64,000 bases of DNA, taken from contig NZ_BONV01000049.1 of the NCBI RefSeq assembly GCF_016862895.1, positions 1 to 64,000 of the forward strand. Reading direction: 5' to 3'. The DNA comes from Planotetraspora kaengkrachanensis (lineage in GTDB: Bacteria; Actinomycetota; Actinomycetes; Streptosporangiales; Streptosporangiaceae). Of this stretch, positions 1 through 9,440 are shown one piece after another (position 1 is the stretch's first letter; every line of letters begins with the position of its first letter). The position numbers were made by a program, and so were the translations under genes. Below the pieces are notes generated by a model, which was not told the DNA's origin, did no database searches, and saw only the letters and a list, made by a program, of their open reading frames with translations.

Positions 1-1
1 C

Positions 2-622
2 CCGGCGGGCTCCAGGGGTGGGCTCCGGCTGTGGACGGAGCAGGCCGCGGGCCTGATGGATGCTCTCGGTGTCGAGCACTACGCCGTGGTGGGCCACTCC
101 ATGGGCGGTGCCGTGGCGCTGGCGTTGGCGGCCGCGCGTCCCCAGCAGGTCACCCGTGTCGTGGCGGTCTCGACGATGGGCGCCCCCGGGGCGCCGCTGT
201 CCGCCGAGCTCGACGCGGTCTGGGCCGCCCCCGCCGGCCCGCTCGGGGCACGAGACATGTTGAGTCGCCTCGTCCTCGACCAAGCGCTCGTGACCGAGTC
301 GGCCGTCGCTGCCCGTGCAGCTGCGATGCGAGCGGGGGCGGCCGCATTCGCATCGTTGTTCCCTCCGCCTAGGGCACGTTGGGCCGACGAGCTCACCCTC
401 TCGGCGCAAACGCTGGCAGGGGTCCGCGCGCCCGTGCTGCTCGTCCACGGCGCCGAGGACCGAGTCACCCCGCTCGGGACGGCAGCCCTGCCCCTGCTCG
501 AACACCTGGCCGATGTCCGTCTGCACGTGCTCGGCCGATGCGGGCACGTGCCGGCGCTCGAGCATCCGCACGACTTCGTGCGACTCCTGTCGTGCTTCCT
601 CGGCCGGGAACGAGGTCACTGA
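2..622 (+). CDS. Alpha/beta hydrolase, 5' end cut by window
   Basis: The frame is open from base 2, so the N-terminus lies outside the window; the first internal ATG is at 56. The visible part carries the nucleophile elbow GHSMGG, which supplies the catalytic serine, a cap-like helical stretch, the segment PVLLVHGAEDRVTP carrying the usual acid residue, and GRCGHVPALEHP with the likely catalytic histidine near the C-terminus. This is the standard order for a serine hydrolase of the alpha/beta fold. Substrate cannot be told from the sequence. No partner gene is seen downstream; about 290 bases without a gene follow. Confidence 0.85.
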   Translation, partial: PAGSRGGLRLWTEQAAGLMDALGVEHYAVVGHSMGGAVALALAAARPQQVTRVVAVSTMGAPGAPLSAELDAVWAAPAGPLGARDMLSRLVLDQALVTESAVAARAAAMRAGAAAFASLFPPPRARWADELTLSAQTLAGVRAPVLLVHGAEDRVTPLGTAALPLLEHLADVRLHVLGRCGHVPALEHPHDFVRLLSCFLGRERGH

Positions 623-910
623 TTGCTGCGACAGGTCCGCAGCCCGTGCTCAAGCAGATCAGCATGAAGCACGCGTGATCCGCATGCAGCTGGGTCTTGG
701 GTTGCTTCGCCGTCCGGACACGCCTGCTCGCTAGTCTGTCCAGGATGGTACGCGTTACCGGACGGGAGCACAGGTGTGGCTGCTAGGCGTCATGGCCTGC
801 CGCCGGTTTCCACCCGTGATCAGAACCTGCGGCCGCGACTCGACGAGCACCACTACGACGCCCTGTCGTGAGCCGGCTGACGTGCTGGTCGCCCTGGAAG
901 GGATGGGTTG

Positions 911-2047
911 ATGGGGCGAGCTTCCGGCGAGGGAGGCACGGCGGTGGGGCTACGGCGGCTGCTCGTGGATGCGGCGGCGGCGTCGGTGAACGTCGGGGTG
1001 TTCTGGCTTCCTCCGATCACCGATGTGGCCGGCACGTGGCGCTCGGCCGCCGGACTGGTCCTGGCCGCGGTCACGGCGGCGGCGGTGCTGCTGCGCTGGC
1101 GGTTACCGGTGTTCGCGGCGCCGGCCGCCGGCGCCGCGACCGTGGCGGCGAGCCTGCTGGGGGTGTGCCAGGATCCGATGCTCGCCACCGCCTGGTGCTC
1201 GTACGCGCTAGCACTGACGCACGCGTCGCGGGTTCGATGGTTCATGCTCGTCGTCGCCGGTACCGTCGCGGTCCTGGCAGCCGTGACAGGCGTCCCGCAA
1301 GGGAGCCTGGGCGGCTCCGGGCAGCGTCTGGTGATCGCGGCCGCCGCGTTGAGCGGGTCGTGGTTGCTGGGAGTCGCCGTTGGGAGGCAGCTCGAGTCCG
1401 TCGCGGAGACCGAACGTGCCCGGGCGGCCGAGCACGCCGTCCGCGTGCAACTCGATGTCGCCCGGGACGTGCATGACGTCGTGGGGCACGCGCTCGCGCT
1501 GATCAGCGCCGAGGCCGGGGTGACGCGGGGCCTGTCGAACGCCCGCGAGCAGGAGCTGCGTGACGCGCTCGCCGGCATCGAGGGGCACGCGAGGTCGGCG
1601 TTGGAGGACGTACAGTCACTTGTCTGCTCGCTCCGGGCGGACCGCGCGGACACAGCCGCGCTTGAGCCGGGCATCTCGCAGCTGCCCGCGCTGGTCGGCG
1701 CCATGCGTGCCGCGGGAGTGCGCGTCGATGCGCGGATCGCGGCGCCCAGTCAGGTGGACGAGGCCGTGGCAGTGGTGGCGTTCCGAATCGTTCAGGAGGC
1801 GTTGAGCAACGTGGTACGGCACGCGGCGGGTGCCGCCTGCACCGTGGAACTCCATCCGGACGGCGAGATGCTCGTCGTGCGTGTGCGCGACGACGGCCCC
1901 GGGACGGAGGAGGAGGGCGTGTCCGGGTTCGGGTTGAGGGGGATGCGGGAGCGGGCGCGGCTGGCCGGCGGCACCGTGGCCTGGCGGAACATGCCCCGCC
2001 GAGGCTTCGAGGTGGAGGCCCGCCTGCCGCTGGGACGTGCGGGATGA
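911..2047 (+). CDS. NarL-type sensor histidine kinase
   Basis: Membrane histidine kinase of the HisKA_3 class. About four to five hydrophobic segments fill residues 10-150. They are followed by a short coiled stretch and the dimerisation box with phospho-accepting His188 in ARDVHDVVGH, then an HATPase domain (EALSNVVRHA; DDGPG; GFGLRGMRERA). I start at ATG 911 because GGAAGGG lies 8 bases upstream; TTG 908 in frame is the alternative. The stop overlaps the next gene's start (ATGA), so kinase and regulator are translationally coupled. An ABC exporter follows, a layout typical of systems that sense cell-envelope stress or antimicrobial compounds; the signal itself is unknown. Confidence 0.93.
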   Translation: MGRASGEGGTAVGLRRLLVDAAAASVNVGVFWLPPITDVAGTWRSAAGLVLAAVTAAAVLLRWRLPVFAAPAAGAATVAASLLGVCQDPMLATAWCSYALALTHASRVRWFMLVVAGTVAVLAAVTGVPQGSLGGSGQRLVIAAAALSGSWLLGVAVGRQLESVAETERARAAEHAVRVQLDVARDVHDVVGHALALISAEAGVTRGLSNAREQELRDALAGIEGHARSALEDVQSLVCSLRADRADTAALEPGISQLPALVGAMRAAGVRVDARIAAPSQVDEAVAVVAFRIVQEALSNVVRHAAGAACTVELHPDGEMLVVRVRDDGPGTEEEGVSGFGLRGMRERARLAGGTVAWRNMPRRGFEVEARLPLGRAG

Positions 2048-2706
2048 CGACGCCTGTCAGCGTGTTCCTGGCCGACGATGACGGCCGGTTCCGTGCCGTG
2101 TATCGGAAGCTGTTCGACCGCACCGAGGGTTTCCGCGTCGCAGGGGAGGCGGGTGACGGCGAGGAGGCGCTGCGGCTGATCCGCGCGCTGGAGCCCGACG
2201 TGGCCTTGCTCGATGTGCAGATGCCGGGCGGCAGCGGGCTGGAGGTGGCCCGTCGCGTCCTCGGGGAGGCGACGGACACCCGGGTGATCGTGCTGACCAC
2301 TTTCGACCTCGACGAGTACGTTCACGAGGCCCTGACCTTGGGCGCTTCGGGGTTCCTGCTGAAGAACGCGTCGCCGCAGGAGGTGCTCCACGCGGTTCGC
2401 GCGGTCCACGTCGGCAATGCCATGCTCGCGCCCGAGGTCACCGCGAGGTTGATGCGCCAGTTCGCCCCGAGGCGATCGCGGCATCGGCACGCGTTCGCGG
2501 ACGTACGGCTCTCCGAGCGGGAGGTGCAGGTGATCCGGCTGGTCGCGCGTGGGCATTCGAACCAAGAGATCGCCGACGAACTCTTCCTGAGCCTGGAGAC
2601 CGTACGCACCTATCTCAAGCGCACGTTCGCCAAGCTCGACGTGAACGACCGCACCCAACTGGCCGTCCTCGCCCATGAAGCAGGACTGCTGTACGAGTCC
2701 CGCTGA
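2044..2706 (+). CDS. NarL/FixJ-family response regulator
   Basis: A 220-residue regulator with an N-terminal receiver domain (acidic pocket DDD around residues 11-13, phospho-acceptor Asp57 in LLDVQMP, Lys in GFLLKNAS) and a C-terminal LuxR-type helix-turn-helix (LSEREVQVIRLVARGHSNQEI begins near residue 157). It is the cognate partner of the upstream kinase by a 4-base overlap. It probably controls the ABC transporter genes that begin 83 bases downstream; that target is inference from position. Confidence 0.94.
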   Translation: MTTPVSVFLADDDGRFRAVYRKLFDRTEGFRVAGEAGDGEEALRLIRALEPDVALLDVQMPGGSGLEVARRVLGEATDTRVIVLTTFDLDEYVHEALTLGASGFLLKNASPQEVLHAVRAVHVGNAMLAPEVTARLMRQFAPRRSRHRHAFADVRLSEREVQVIRLVARGHSNQEIADELFLSLETVRTYLKRTFAKLDVNDRTQLAVLAHEAGLLYESR

Positions 2707-2789
2707 GGTGTCCACTTTCGGGGGACGCGGCCCGGCGCCTCGGCACCGCAGGCTGGAGGAAATCTTCAGCGAGACGGACAGGGTGCCTG

Positions 2790-3503
2790 GTGATCGAGAT
2801 CAAAGGGCTCAGTAAGCACTATCGGAACAACAGGGCGGTCGACGACATCACGTTCACCGCGGAACCCGGGCACGTCACGGGGTTCCTCGGCCCGAACGGG
2901 GCCGGTAAGTCCAGCACGCTGCGCATCCTGCTCGGCCTGGACGCTGCCACCAGCGGGCAGGCGCTGATCGGCGGGAAGCGCTACCGAGACTTGCGGCATC
3001 CGCTGCGCACGGTCGGCGCCTTGCTCGACGGCGCGGGGCCGGTGCCCGAGCGCCGCGCGATCGATCACCTGTCGTGGATCGCTCAGTCGAACCGTATCTC
3101 CCGCGGACGGGTGCGGGAGGTACTCGACCTCGTCGGCCTGGGAGAGGCGGCGAGGAGACGGGTGAAGAAGTACTCGCTCGGCATGAAGCAGCGGCTGGGG
3201 ATCGCGGCGGCGTTGCTCGGCGAGCCGGAGGTCCTCATCCTTGACGAACCCGTGAACGGACTGGACCCGGACGGCATCCGCTGGGTCCGTACCTTTCTCC
3301 GGGATTACGCGGCCGCAGGCCGTACTGTGCTGTTGTCGAGTCATCTCATGACGGAAATGGCCGGCACCGCCGATGCTGTGGTGATCATCAACCGCGGTCG
3401 TGTCGTCAGCCAGGGCTCGCTGGCCGAGGTCACGGCCGGCCATGCCACGCTGGAGACCGCGTTCTTCGCCCTCACCGGCGACCGGATCGGACCGCGATGG
3501 TGA
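2790..3503 (+). CDS. ABC transporter ATP-binding protein
   Basis: The cytoplasmic ATPase subunit of an ABC-2 type exporter, 237 residues with a GTG start. Walker A is GPNGAGKS at residues 34-41. The signature is degenerate, YSLGMKQR, as usual for the bacitracin/drug exporter class. Walker B is VLILDEP, and the H-loop lies in LLSSHLM. It overlaps the first permease gene by 7 bases. With the two permeases it should form one exporter, probably under the two-component system just upstream. Confidence 0.94.
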   Translation: MIEIKGLSKHYRNNRAVDDITFTAEPGHVTGFLGPNGAGKSSTLRILLGLDAATSGQALIGGKRYRDLRHPLRTVGALLDGAGPVPERRAIDHLSWIAQSNRISRGRVREVLDLVGLGEAARRRVKKYSLGMKQRLGIAAALLGEPEVLILDEPVNGLDPDGIRWVRTFLRDYAAAGRTVLLSSHLMTEMAGTADAVVIINRGRVVSQGSLAEVTAGHATLETAFFALTGDRIGPRW

Positions 3504-4288
3504 ACGCGACCCGGGCGGAACTGACCAAGATCCGCACACTGCCCGGGGCGTTGATCGTCACCGGCGCCATCCTCGCCCTGCACGTGCTGGTGCAGCTCCA
3601 GACCACCGGGCTCTTCGCCGATGCGGTGGCGAACATCACCCCCGATGGCATCATCGAGGTCTTCATCGGGGAGCCCCAGCCGGCGAATGAGGCGATCCTC
3701 GGTCTCCTGGCCGGAGGTTCGCTGCAGATGGGCCTGTTTCTGCCCGTGCTCGCCGCCGTGATCGCGGGTCAGGAGTTCCGCTCGCGACAGCTCGGCGTGA
3801 CCGTGCTCGCCATGCCGCGCACCGTTCGCCTGCTGACCGCGAAGCTGCTCGCCACGGCGCTGTACGTGCTCGTCGTCGCGATCCTCATCGCGGGGATCAG
3901 CACCGCGTTCATGTACGTCGCCGTCAAAGGCTGGAACCCCGGACTGCTCGTCAGCGGCGAGGCCCTCCTCGTGCATATCCGGTTCATCGCCTTCGCGGTC
4001 CTGTTCTGCCTCACCGGGTCCGCCATCACGACGGTCGCGCGTCACACCCTGACCGGCATCATCGTCACCGTGGCACTGATCGCCGTCACGATGACGCAGG
4101 TCCTGGCCGGGTCCGCGCCGGATCTGGACGCGCTGTTCCCGCTCAGCGCGGCCAGGAACCTCATACTCGATCCCGGACTAAACGAACTTACGGCCGGCCG
4201 GGAACACGGCCTGCTCGTCCTTGTCGGATGGGCCGTCGCGACCGCCGTCGCCGCGGAGATCACGCTCGGCAAGAGGGACGTGCGATGA
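3497..4288 (+). CDS. ABC-2 type exporter permease, first copy
   Basis: A 263-residue integral membrane protein with about six hydrophobic segments. A soluble stretch near the start is followed by the QEFRSRQLGVT segment found in ABC-2 permeases next to the second membrane span. It overlaps both neighbours (7 bases with the ATPase, ATGA with the second permease). It probably pairs with the next gene as a heterodimeric membrane domain. Substrate is not deducible. Confidence 0.88.
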   Translation: MVNATRAELTKIRTLPGALIVTGAILALHVLVQLQTTGLFADAVANITPDGIIEVFIGEPQPANEAILGLLAGGSLQMGLFLPVLAAVIAGQEFRSRQLGVTVLAMPRTVRLLTAKLLATALYVLVVAILIAGISTAFMYVAVKGWNPGLLVSGEALLVHIRFIAFAVLFCLTGSAITTVARHTLTGIIVTVALIAVTMTQVLAGSAPDLDALFPLSAARNLILDPGLNELTAGREHGLLVLVGWAVATAVAAEITLGKRDVR

Positions 4289-5058
4289 GCGCTCCGGCAC
4301 CCACTCGCAAGCCCCGGCCGGTGGCGGCCGTCCGATTCGGCGACATCCTGGCCGCCGAACGCATAAAGATCATCACTCTCCCCGCCGCCTGGTTCGCCAT
4401 GGCCGTCGCGTCCGGCGCCGGCACCCTGCTCGGAATCATCGCGGCCACCGATGCCGTCCGTATCGCCGGGCCAGGCGGTCCCATCCCCGTCGCCCGGCTC
4501 GGCACCCTCCTGCTCGCACCGGCCTACGCGTTCGTCTCGATCGCGGTCTTCGCGGCCGGAAGCGAGTACCGCGGCGGTCAACTGCGCGTCAGCCTCGCCG
4601 CCGCCCCCGACCGCAACCGCCTGTTCGCCGCCAAACTCACCGTCAGCGCCACGCTCAGCCTTGTCGCGTCGATACCAGCCGTCCTGCCGGGCTACGTCCT
4701 GCAGCACTCCGCGGCGGTTCACGCCTGGGAGCGGGGAGCCTTCGTGGGTTTCCTGGCGCTCATAGCCGCTTATCTCCTGCTCAGCCTCATCGGCCATGGT
4801 TTCGCGGTCATCGCGAAGTCGGCCATCACTCCCCTAGCCGTGCTCTTCATCGCACCGTTTCTCATCTCACCGGCCTTGCGGAGCATCCTGCCGCAGGTGG
4901 TGCGGTTCCTGCCGCACGAGGCAGCCTTGAGCCTGCTCAAGCTACCCGTCGATCCTGCCACAGCACTGGGCCCGCGCGCCGGGTTACTCGTGTTGGCTGC
5001 CTGGGCGGCCGCGTCGGTCGCCGCCGCTTGGACAGTTTTCGTACGCGCAGAAAGCTAG
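4285..5058 (+). CDS. ABC-2 type exporter permease, second copy
   Basis: A 257-residue membrane protein starting at ATG 4285, inside an ATGA overlap. A longer upstream reading of this frame runs through the previous gene and is rejected. It has a short Pro-rich cytosolic tail and then about six hydrophobic segments, with GSEYRGGQLRVSL matching the equivalent loop of the first permease (QEFRSRQLGVT). This shows that the two are distant paralogues. It is the last gene of the exporter operon. Confidence 0.88.
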   Translation: MSAPAPTRKPRPVAAVRFGDILAAERIKIITLPAAWFAMAVASGAGTLLGIIAATDAVRIAGPGGPIPVARLGTLLLAPAYAFVSIAVFAAGSEYRGGQLRVSLAAAPDRNRLFAAKLTVSATLSLVASIPAVLPGYVLQHSAAVHAWERGAFVGFLALIAAYLLLSLIGHGFAVIAKSAITPLAVLFIAPFLISPALRSILPQVVRFLPHEAALSLLKLPVDPATALGPRAGLLVLAAWAAASVAAAWTVFVRAES

Positions 5059-5129
5059 CCGCCAACCGTTCTCCGGCCCGATGGCAGCCCCGTGTCATCC
5101 GACCGCCGACTACCACCTGGGAGGAACAC

Positions 5130-5900
5130 GTGCCCTTGATCCGACGGCAAGGGAGACGCCGGTGGATCGCGGTCGCCGTCGCCGCGATCCTCCTCACCGC
5201 CGCCGCGGTGCTGACAGCGATCGCCTTCCCGTCCATCGCGGCCACCACCTGCCCTGGCTGCTACGGCCTGCAGCGGCTGCAGCCCGGCCTGTACGCCGAA
5301 CCGGGCCTGTCACCAGCGCGACGCCGGCACGTGATCGCGACGGTCGCGCAGGCCGACCAGCGGATACGCACCTTCTTTGGAGGACGGGAAAGCTCTCCGG
5401 ACATCCTCGTGTGCCTGTCCGAAAACTGCTACCGCAGGATCGGCGGAGGCCACGAACGCGGCGTCGCCGTACTGGACCGAGCGGTGATGCTGTCGCCGCG
5501 CGGTGCCGATCCCGTGATCGCCGCGCACGAACTGACCCACGTGGAACTGCACGCCCGCCTCGACGGTGCCGACGTCCCGCAGTGGTTCGACGAAGGTCTG
5601 GCCGTCCTGGTCAGCGAAGATCCCCGCTACCTCGCGCCGACCGGCGACCGCTGCCTGGCCGACTCCCACCGCCCCCTCCCGGCCACGATCGAGGACTGGC
5701 TGCGCGCGGCGTCAGGGGATCCCCGGCTGTACGCCGAAGCCGCCTGCCAGGTGAGTCGCTGGGCGAGCACGAACGGTGGGAACGCGGCCGTACGAACCCT
5801 CATCGAACGGCTGTCAACAGGACAGGCCTTCCCGCACATCCCCTACCAGCCACCCCGCCCCGGAAGTCGATCGAATCCCATCGACGCGATCCAACCTTGA
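5130..5900 (+). CDS. Membrane-anchored zinc metallopeptidase (peptidase MA-like)
   Basis: 256 residues from GTG 5130, which has GGGAGGAAC just upstream; the open frame runs far further upstream but inside the permease gene. One N-terminal membrane segment (about residues 10-35) is followed by an extracytoplasmic domain. That domain has the zinc motif HELTH at residues 133-137 and a second metal-ligand glutamate, Glu155, in WFDEGLAVL. This HExxH plus WxxEG pattern is the gluzincin fold of the peptidase MA-like family. Six cysteines suggest disulfides outside the cell. It sits 70 bases after the exporter and may be co-transcribed; no substrate is evident. Confidence 0.85.
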   Translation: MPLIRRQGRRRWIAVAVAAILLTAAAVLTAIAFPSIAATTCPGCYGLQRLQPGLYAEPGLSPARRRHVIATVAQADQRIRTFFGGRESSPDILVCLSENCYRRIGGGHERGVAVLDRAVMLSPRGADPVIAAHELTHVELHARLDGADVPQWFDEGLAVLVSEDPRYLAPTGDRCLADSHRPLPATIEDWLRAASGDPRLYAEAACQVSRWASTNGGNAAVRTLIERLSTGQAFPHIPYQPPRPGSRSNPIDAIQP

Positions 5901-6162
5901 CCGCCCGCCTGAGGTCCGTCAGCTCCCACGCAGCTCCGAGGCCGTTGGCGTTGTCCGCCGCCAGCTCCCAGCTGTTGAGCACGTCGTTGTCATCGGCCCG
6001 CTTCAGCAGGATCTCGGGCCTCCTCGTCGTCGCTATCCATGCAAGATGAACGACGAGGACGACAGAGCTTCCCGGGCCAGATCGCGTACCTGCGGGGGGA
6101 GGTCGTGCGCCATGCCCGACCCGTACCCGCTCGAACGCATGTTCTAACAACAAACGGGCCAC

Positions 6163-6849
6163 TCACACACCCGCGAAGGTCACGCCACCCTTTTCGTCGA
6201 TGTGGACGCGCCTGTCGACCCATTCGAACCCGTAACCGTCGTTCTCGCAAAACGCATTGATCAGCTGGCAACGGTACTCAGTGTCCTGGCCGGGCTTGGC
6301 AGTGAAGAGGGCCGGGATCTGGTCGCATCGCCCCTCATACTTGTCCCGCATTCCCGCCAACTGGAAGGCGAACCCCTCGTAGACCGAACGGGCCGTATGC
6401 ACGCTTGCCAGCGGCTGCGAGGTGTACGTGTAATCCAGGCCGCCGGGCATTACCGCCTGTTCGGTGCCCGTGATCTCCACAACCCACGGGACCTCGACCC
6501 CCTCGTAGGTCACGGTGCAGCGGGTGGTGAACCCGACGCGCCCGACGACGTCTTCGTCGCACCGGCCGGCATCGGTCTCGCCTATAGCGCCCGCCATGGC
6601 CAGCGTCTTGTGACGCAGGCCGACAAGCACCTGTTCGGTGTAGGAGGGATGGCCACCAGGGACCGGCACGGCCGCATTGATCTCATCCCCAGACAGCCCG
6701 GCAAATCGACCGGGCTGAATCTTGATGGGCCGTTCCTTCCCTGCGATCGCCGATGGCTCCGGGGAGGGCTTGGACAGATCACAGCCGCCGTCGGCGCAAC
6801 CAGGGGTTAACAGCGCAGCGGCCAAAACCAGGACGAGAGAACGCTTCAT
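6163..6849 (-). CDS. Secreted lipoprotein, unknown function
   Basis: 228 residues from ATG at 6849; the frame opens further upstream but only from here is there a signal peptide. Lys/Arg, a hydrophobic core and the lipobox LTPGC put the lipidated Cys at position 18. The mature part has paired cysteines (for example GRCDEDV, TTRCTVTY, GRCDQIP, YRCQLI) suggestive of disulfides. It resembles the small Cys-rich lipoproteins common in actinomycetes, but I do not recognise a family. The region upstream of its start is the prophage remnant on the other strand. Confidence 0.75.
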   Translation of the reverse strand: MKRSLVLVLAAALLTPGCADGGCDLSKPSPEPSAIAGKERPIKIQPGRFAGLSGDEINAAVPVPGGHPSYTEQVLVGLRHKTLAMAGAIGETDAGRCDEDVVGRVGFTTRCTVTYEGVEVPWVVEITGTEQAVMPGGLDYTYTSQPLASVHTARSVYEGFAFQLAGMRDKYEGRCDQIPALFTAKPGQDTEYRCQLINAFCENDGYGFEWVDRRVHIDEKGGVTFAGV

Positions 6850-7131
6850 ACCGCTGTTGTACAGCAGCACGCCAGGCAGGGGTGGCTGCAAAATGTTCGC
6901 GCTCCGCGCTGGCGTTTCTGACCGCGCTGGTGCACCCGCGACCGGCCGCACCTCCCATACCCCCGACCTGGTGTACGCGCTCGGGGAGGTCCTGAACCGG
7001 GGGCCCAGGTTCCCGCGCACGTCGGTGTTCCTGTCGACCATGCCGGACTCGTTCGCCAAGGGGCAGGTCGGGACGTTCATCCGCCGCCGCTTCCCCCGCC
7101 CCTGCCGGTACGAGAAGAACGGGAGGCCGTG

Positions 7132-7946
7132 ATGTCGTTGCAGGTCTCCCCGTGTGAGCCGTGGCCGGTCGACCTCTGTTGCACCCTGGCCGACGACCTC
7201 GACCCCGCCGTCATCGAACGCTGGCGGAAGGTCGCCACCCAGGTGCTGTGGGCGCTGTCCGGGCGGCGCCGGGGCCCTCGTGCCCGATCACCGTCCGGCC
7301 ATGCCGGCGGGCCTGCCTGGACTCGGCGCCGCTCAACTACGTCAACTCGGGCAGCGCGGGGCCGTGGGTCCCGCACATCGGCGCCGACGGGGCGTGGCGC
7401 AACGCCTCGATCTGCGGGTGCCTGTCGGACGCTCGTGCGGCGAGCTGTGCAGGTCTACCTGCCCGGGCCGGTGCACGACATCGTCGAGGTCACCGTGGAC
7501 GGGACGGCGCTGGTGCCGGAGGCGTACCGGGTCGACGTCCCGGCACGCTTGTGCGGACCGATGGGGAGTGCTGGCCGACGTGCCAGGACGTGGCCGCACC
7601 GGTCGGGCAGCCGGGCACGTTCGCCGCCACCTACCGGTACGGCCTGCCCCTGGACGAAGCCGCCCTGGCCGCCGTAAGTGAGCTGACGTGCCAGCTGGTG
7701 CTGGCGTGCCTGCCGCCCGGGACGAAGGGCTGCGACACCTGCCGCCTGCCCGGCAACGTCACGAAGGTCATCCGCCAGCGGGTGCGGGTCGAGATGGCCG
7801 ACCCGACGACGATCTTCGCGGAGGGGCGGACCGGGCTTCCCGTCGTCGACCTGTGGCTGCAGACCGTGGATCCGGATCGGCTGCATTCGCCGTCCCGCGT
7901 GTACAGCCCCGACTTCCGGAGGCCGCGGGTGCAGATATGGCCCTGA
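7132..7946 (+). pseudogene. Phage head-tail adaptor-like gene, frameshifted
   Basis: Begins at ATG 7132 with SPCEPWPVDLCC, a start pattern seen in actinophage virion-assembly proteins (recalled, not searched). The frame then changes at least three times. CPITVRPCRRACLDS is in frame 3 from about 7265. QVYLPGPVHDIVEVTVDG is in frame 1 from about 7440. TLVRTDGECWPTCQDV, then a long intact C-terminus ending RVQIWP, is in frame 3 from about 7540. Each switch keeps the protein collinear, so this is one gene with indels rather than several genes. Cys-rich. Adaptor function is inferred from similarity of pattern only. Confidence 0.6.
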
Positions 7947-8500
7947 ATCCGCTGCCCGCTGCACGACCTGACCATGTCGTTGCTGGCGTGCGTCTGCCAC
8001 GCCCTCGAAGTGACCGCCGAGGAGGTGGAGGGGCAGCCGGGGTGTCCATACAGGTCCTGCGTCGTCGCCGGCGCCGTGGCGTGGGACGGCTGCAGCGACC
8101 CGTGCTCGAACGACGCCGCGGGCGGGCAGCTCACCGTGTCGGTGGCCCGCATGTATCCGTCGTCGACGTTCCCGACCAAAGACCAGACGGTCCGTGGTCT
8201 GCGGGGCTGCCCGCAGGTGTCGACGACCGCGGCGGAGTTGGTGGTGACGCCGCTGCGGTGCGCCCCCACGGTCGACGAGCGGGGGTGCCCGCCGTCGTGT
8301 GAGGAGTTTGAGGCGGCGGCCCGGGTCCCGCGGGTCGACGCCGTCACCGTCTACAACGCCGTCCTGTGCTGCCTGCCGACCACCGCCGGCAGGCGGGGGC
8401 GCCAGTTCGTCATGGGGCAGCAGCGGTTCCTCGGCCCGGAGGGCGGATCGGCATCGACCAGCGGGTGACCGTCGCCCTGCCTGGGTGCGCGCCCCGCCTC
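7936..8500 (+). pseudogene. Second phage virion-type gene, frameshifted
   Basis: Likely start ATG 7936, giving MALNPLP. One extra base near 7955 throws the frame, which resumes as HDLTMSLLACVCHAL. An ATG at 7974 opens the long part with a Cys-rich body (GCSDPCSNDA; RCAPTVDERGCPPSCEEF; AVLCCLPTTAGRRGRQFVMG). The frame slips again near 8445, after which the tail IDQRVTVALPGC is readable in another frame. Three slips in a short gene argue for decay. Similar Cys-rich proteins occur beside head-tail adaptors in actinophages (recall only). Confidence 0.55.
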
Positions 8501-8510
8501 AGGCCTGGAA

Positions 8511-8708
8511 TTCAAGGTCAAAATGCACGATCTTCGCCACGCACACGCCTCCTGGCTGCTGGCTGGCGGCGCCGACCTCCAAGTCCTCAAAGAACGCCTC
8601 GGCCACGGCAGCATCTCCACGACAGAGAAATACCTTCACACCCTCCCCGACGCCGACGACACCGCCCTCGACGCTCTCGCCCGAACCCGCTCACGCTCCC
8701 GGCGCTGA
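8511..8708 (+). pseudogene. Tyrosine integrase, C-terminal fragment
   Basis: Only the last ~65 residues of a tyrosine site-specific recombinase are present. The box HDLRHAHASWLLAGG holds the catalytic Arg and His, LGHGSISTTEKYLH holds the second His and the nucleophilic Tyr, and a basic tail ends at 8708. The N-terminal arm-binding and core domains are missing; the sequence joins the frameshifted phage gene at about 8500. An internal ATG at 8523 could be translated, but such a fragment cannot bind DNA as the family does. Confidence 0.8.
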
Positions 8709-8946
8709 TCAAGCAGCGCCACATTGACCGTTTCGGTCGCCTGATCGAGACGGAAAGCCGCAACGTCGTTAGCGCCCCGACCGTCCGCCTTTCTGGCGTA
8801 GCGTTCGCCCTGCTCACCCGCCGGAGTTGTGAGTGGAGGGGTGCCGACGGTGCCCAACGTGTGGCTGCGTTGGTGGACGTTGCCGTCAGCGTTGCCGTCA
8901 TCCACGCCGTCGAAACGGACCGTCGCAGACAGTGCTGGATGATGTA

Positions 8947-9291
8947 TCAGCGAACGAGCAGTACCAGTGCGATGAAGGCTGCGAGCACGAGGACCATGGC
9001 TGCAGCGACTGGCCCGTGAGTGCTGGCTCCGATGATGACGCGGCCCCGCGTGATTTCCTGATTCAACGCACGGTAGCGGATGGTGGCGTAGCCAAAGCCA
9101 GCGATTGCCGCGCATACGAGCACACCGCCTGCGGCAAATGCGTAGACCTCGTTGTGTGAGCCGAACTTCGCCGCTCCCAGACCGAAGGCCATCATGGCCA
9201 AGCACGTCCGCATCCAGGCGAGGTAAGTGCGCTCGTTGGCCAAGTGCTCGCGAACCCGGAGATCGCCGGCTGAGATGGACGACTCGTTCAC
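8947..9291 (-). CDS. DUF202 (YidH-type) membrane protein
   Basis: 114 residues. The N-terminal signature ANERTYLAWMRTCLAMM is the DUF202 hallmark, followed by three hydrophobic segments (about residues 30-50, 55-75 and 95-113). The family consists of small inner-membrane proteins whose role is unknown. It is transcribed away from the sulfite-oxidase-like gene, and about 150 bases separate the two starts. Confidence 0.88.
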   Translation of the reverse strand: MNESSISAGDLRVREHLANERTYLAWMRTCLAMMAFGLGAAKFGSHNEVYAFAAGGVLVCAAIAGFGYATIRYRALNQEITRGRVIIGASTHGPVAAAMVLVLAAFIALVLLVR

Positions 9292-9440
9292 CGGTTAGGC
9301 ACTCCCCGTCCGACCGATTGGGCCCTCTTTGCGACCCGTTCAGGGCAAGCCGTAATCCGCTAGGGCACGATGATACAAGAGGTCATGCCAGGTGGGGGCC
9401 TCGGGAAGAGGCTCAAGCCAGTCGTGGGAGGCGATGCACC

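Larger units (their letters stand above)
6890..8708 (+). mobile_element. Decayed actinophage remnant
   Basis: A run of plus-strand phage-type coding pieces. It comprises a C-terminal tail ending at 7132, two structural-type genes broken by several frameshifts, and the catalytic C-terminus of a tyrosine integrase. Gene junctions keep phage-like overlaps (TGATG at 7130-7134, and an ATG at 7936 overlapping a stop at 7944-7946). No lysis, replication or capsid gene remains. The integrase fragment lies directly against the structural genes, so a large internal deletion joined the two ends. Confidence 0.65.

Noticed and set aside
853-1704. 283-codon minus-strand open frame
   Set aside because: Antisense to the first histidine kinase; Ser/Ala/Thr-rich shadow text.
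1792-2715. 307-codon minus-strand open frame
   Set aside because: Antisense to the kinase end and the response regulator, with no recognisable domain.
4221-5129. Upstream extension of the zinc peptidase frame (559 codons in all)
   Set aside because: This part overlaps the second permease gene in another frame and is Arg/Pro-rich; the peptidase has its own GTG with a ribosome-binding site at 5130.
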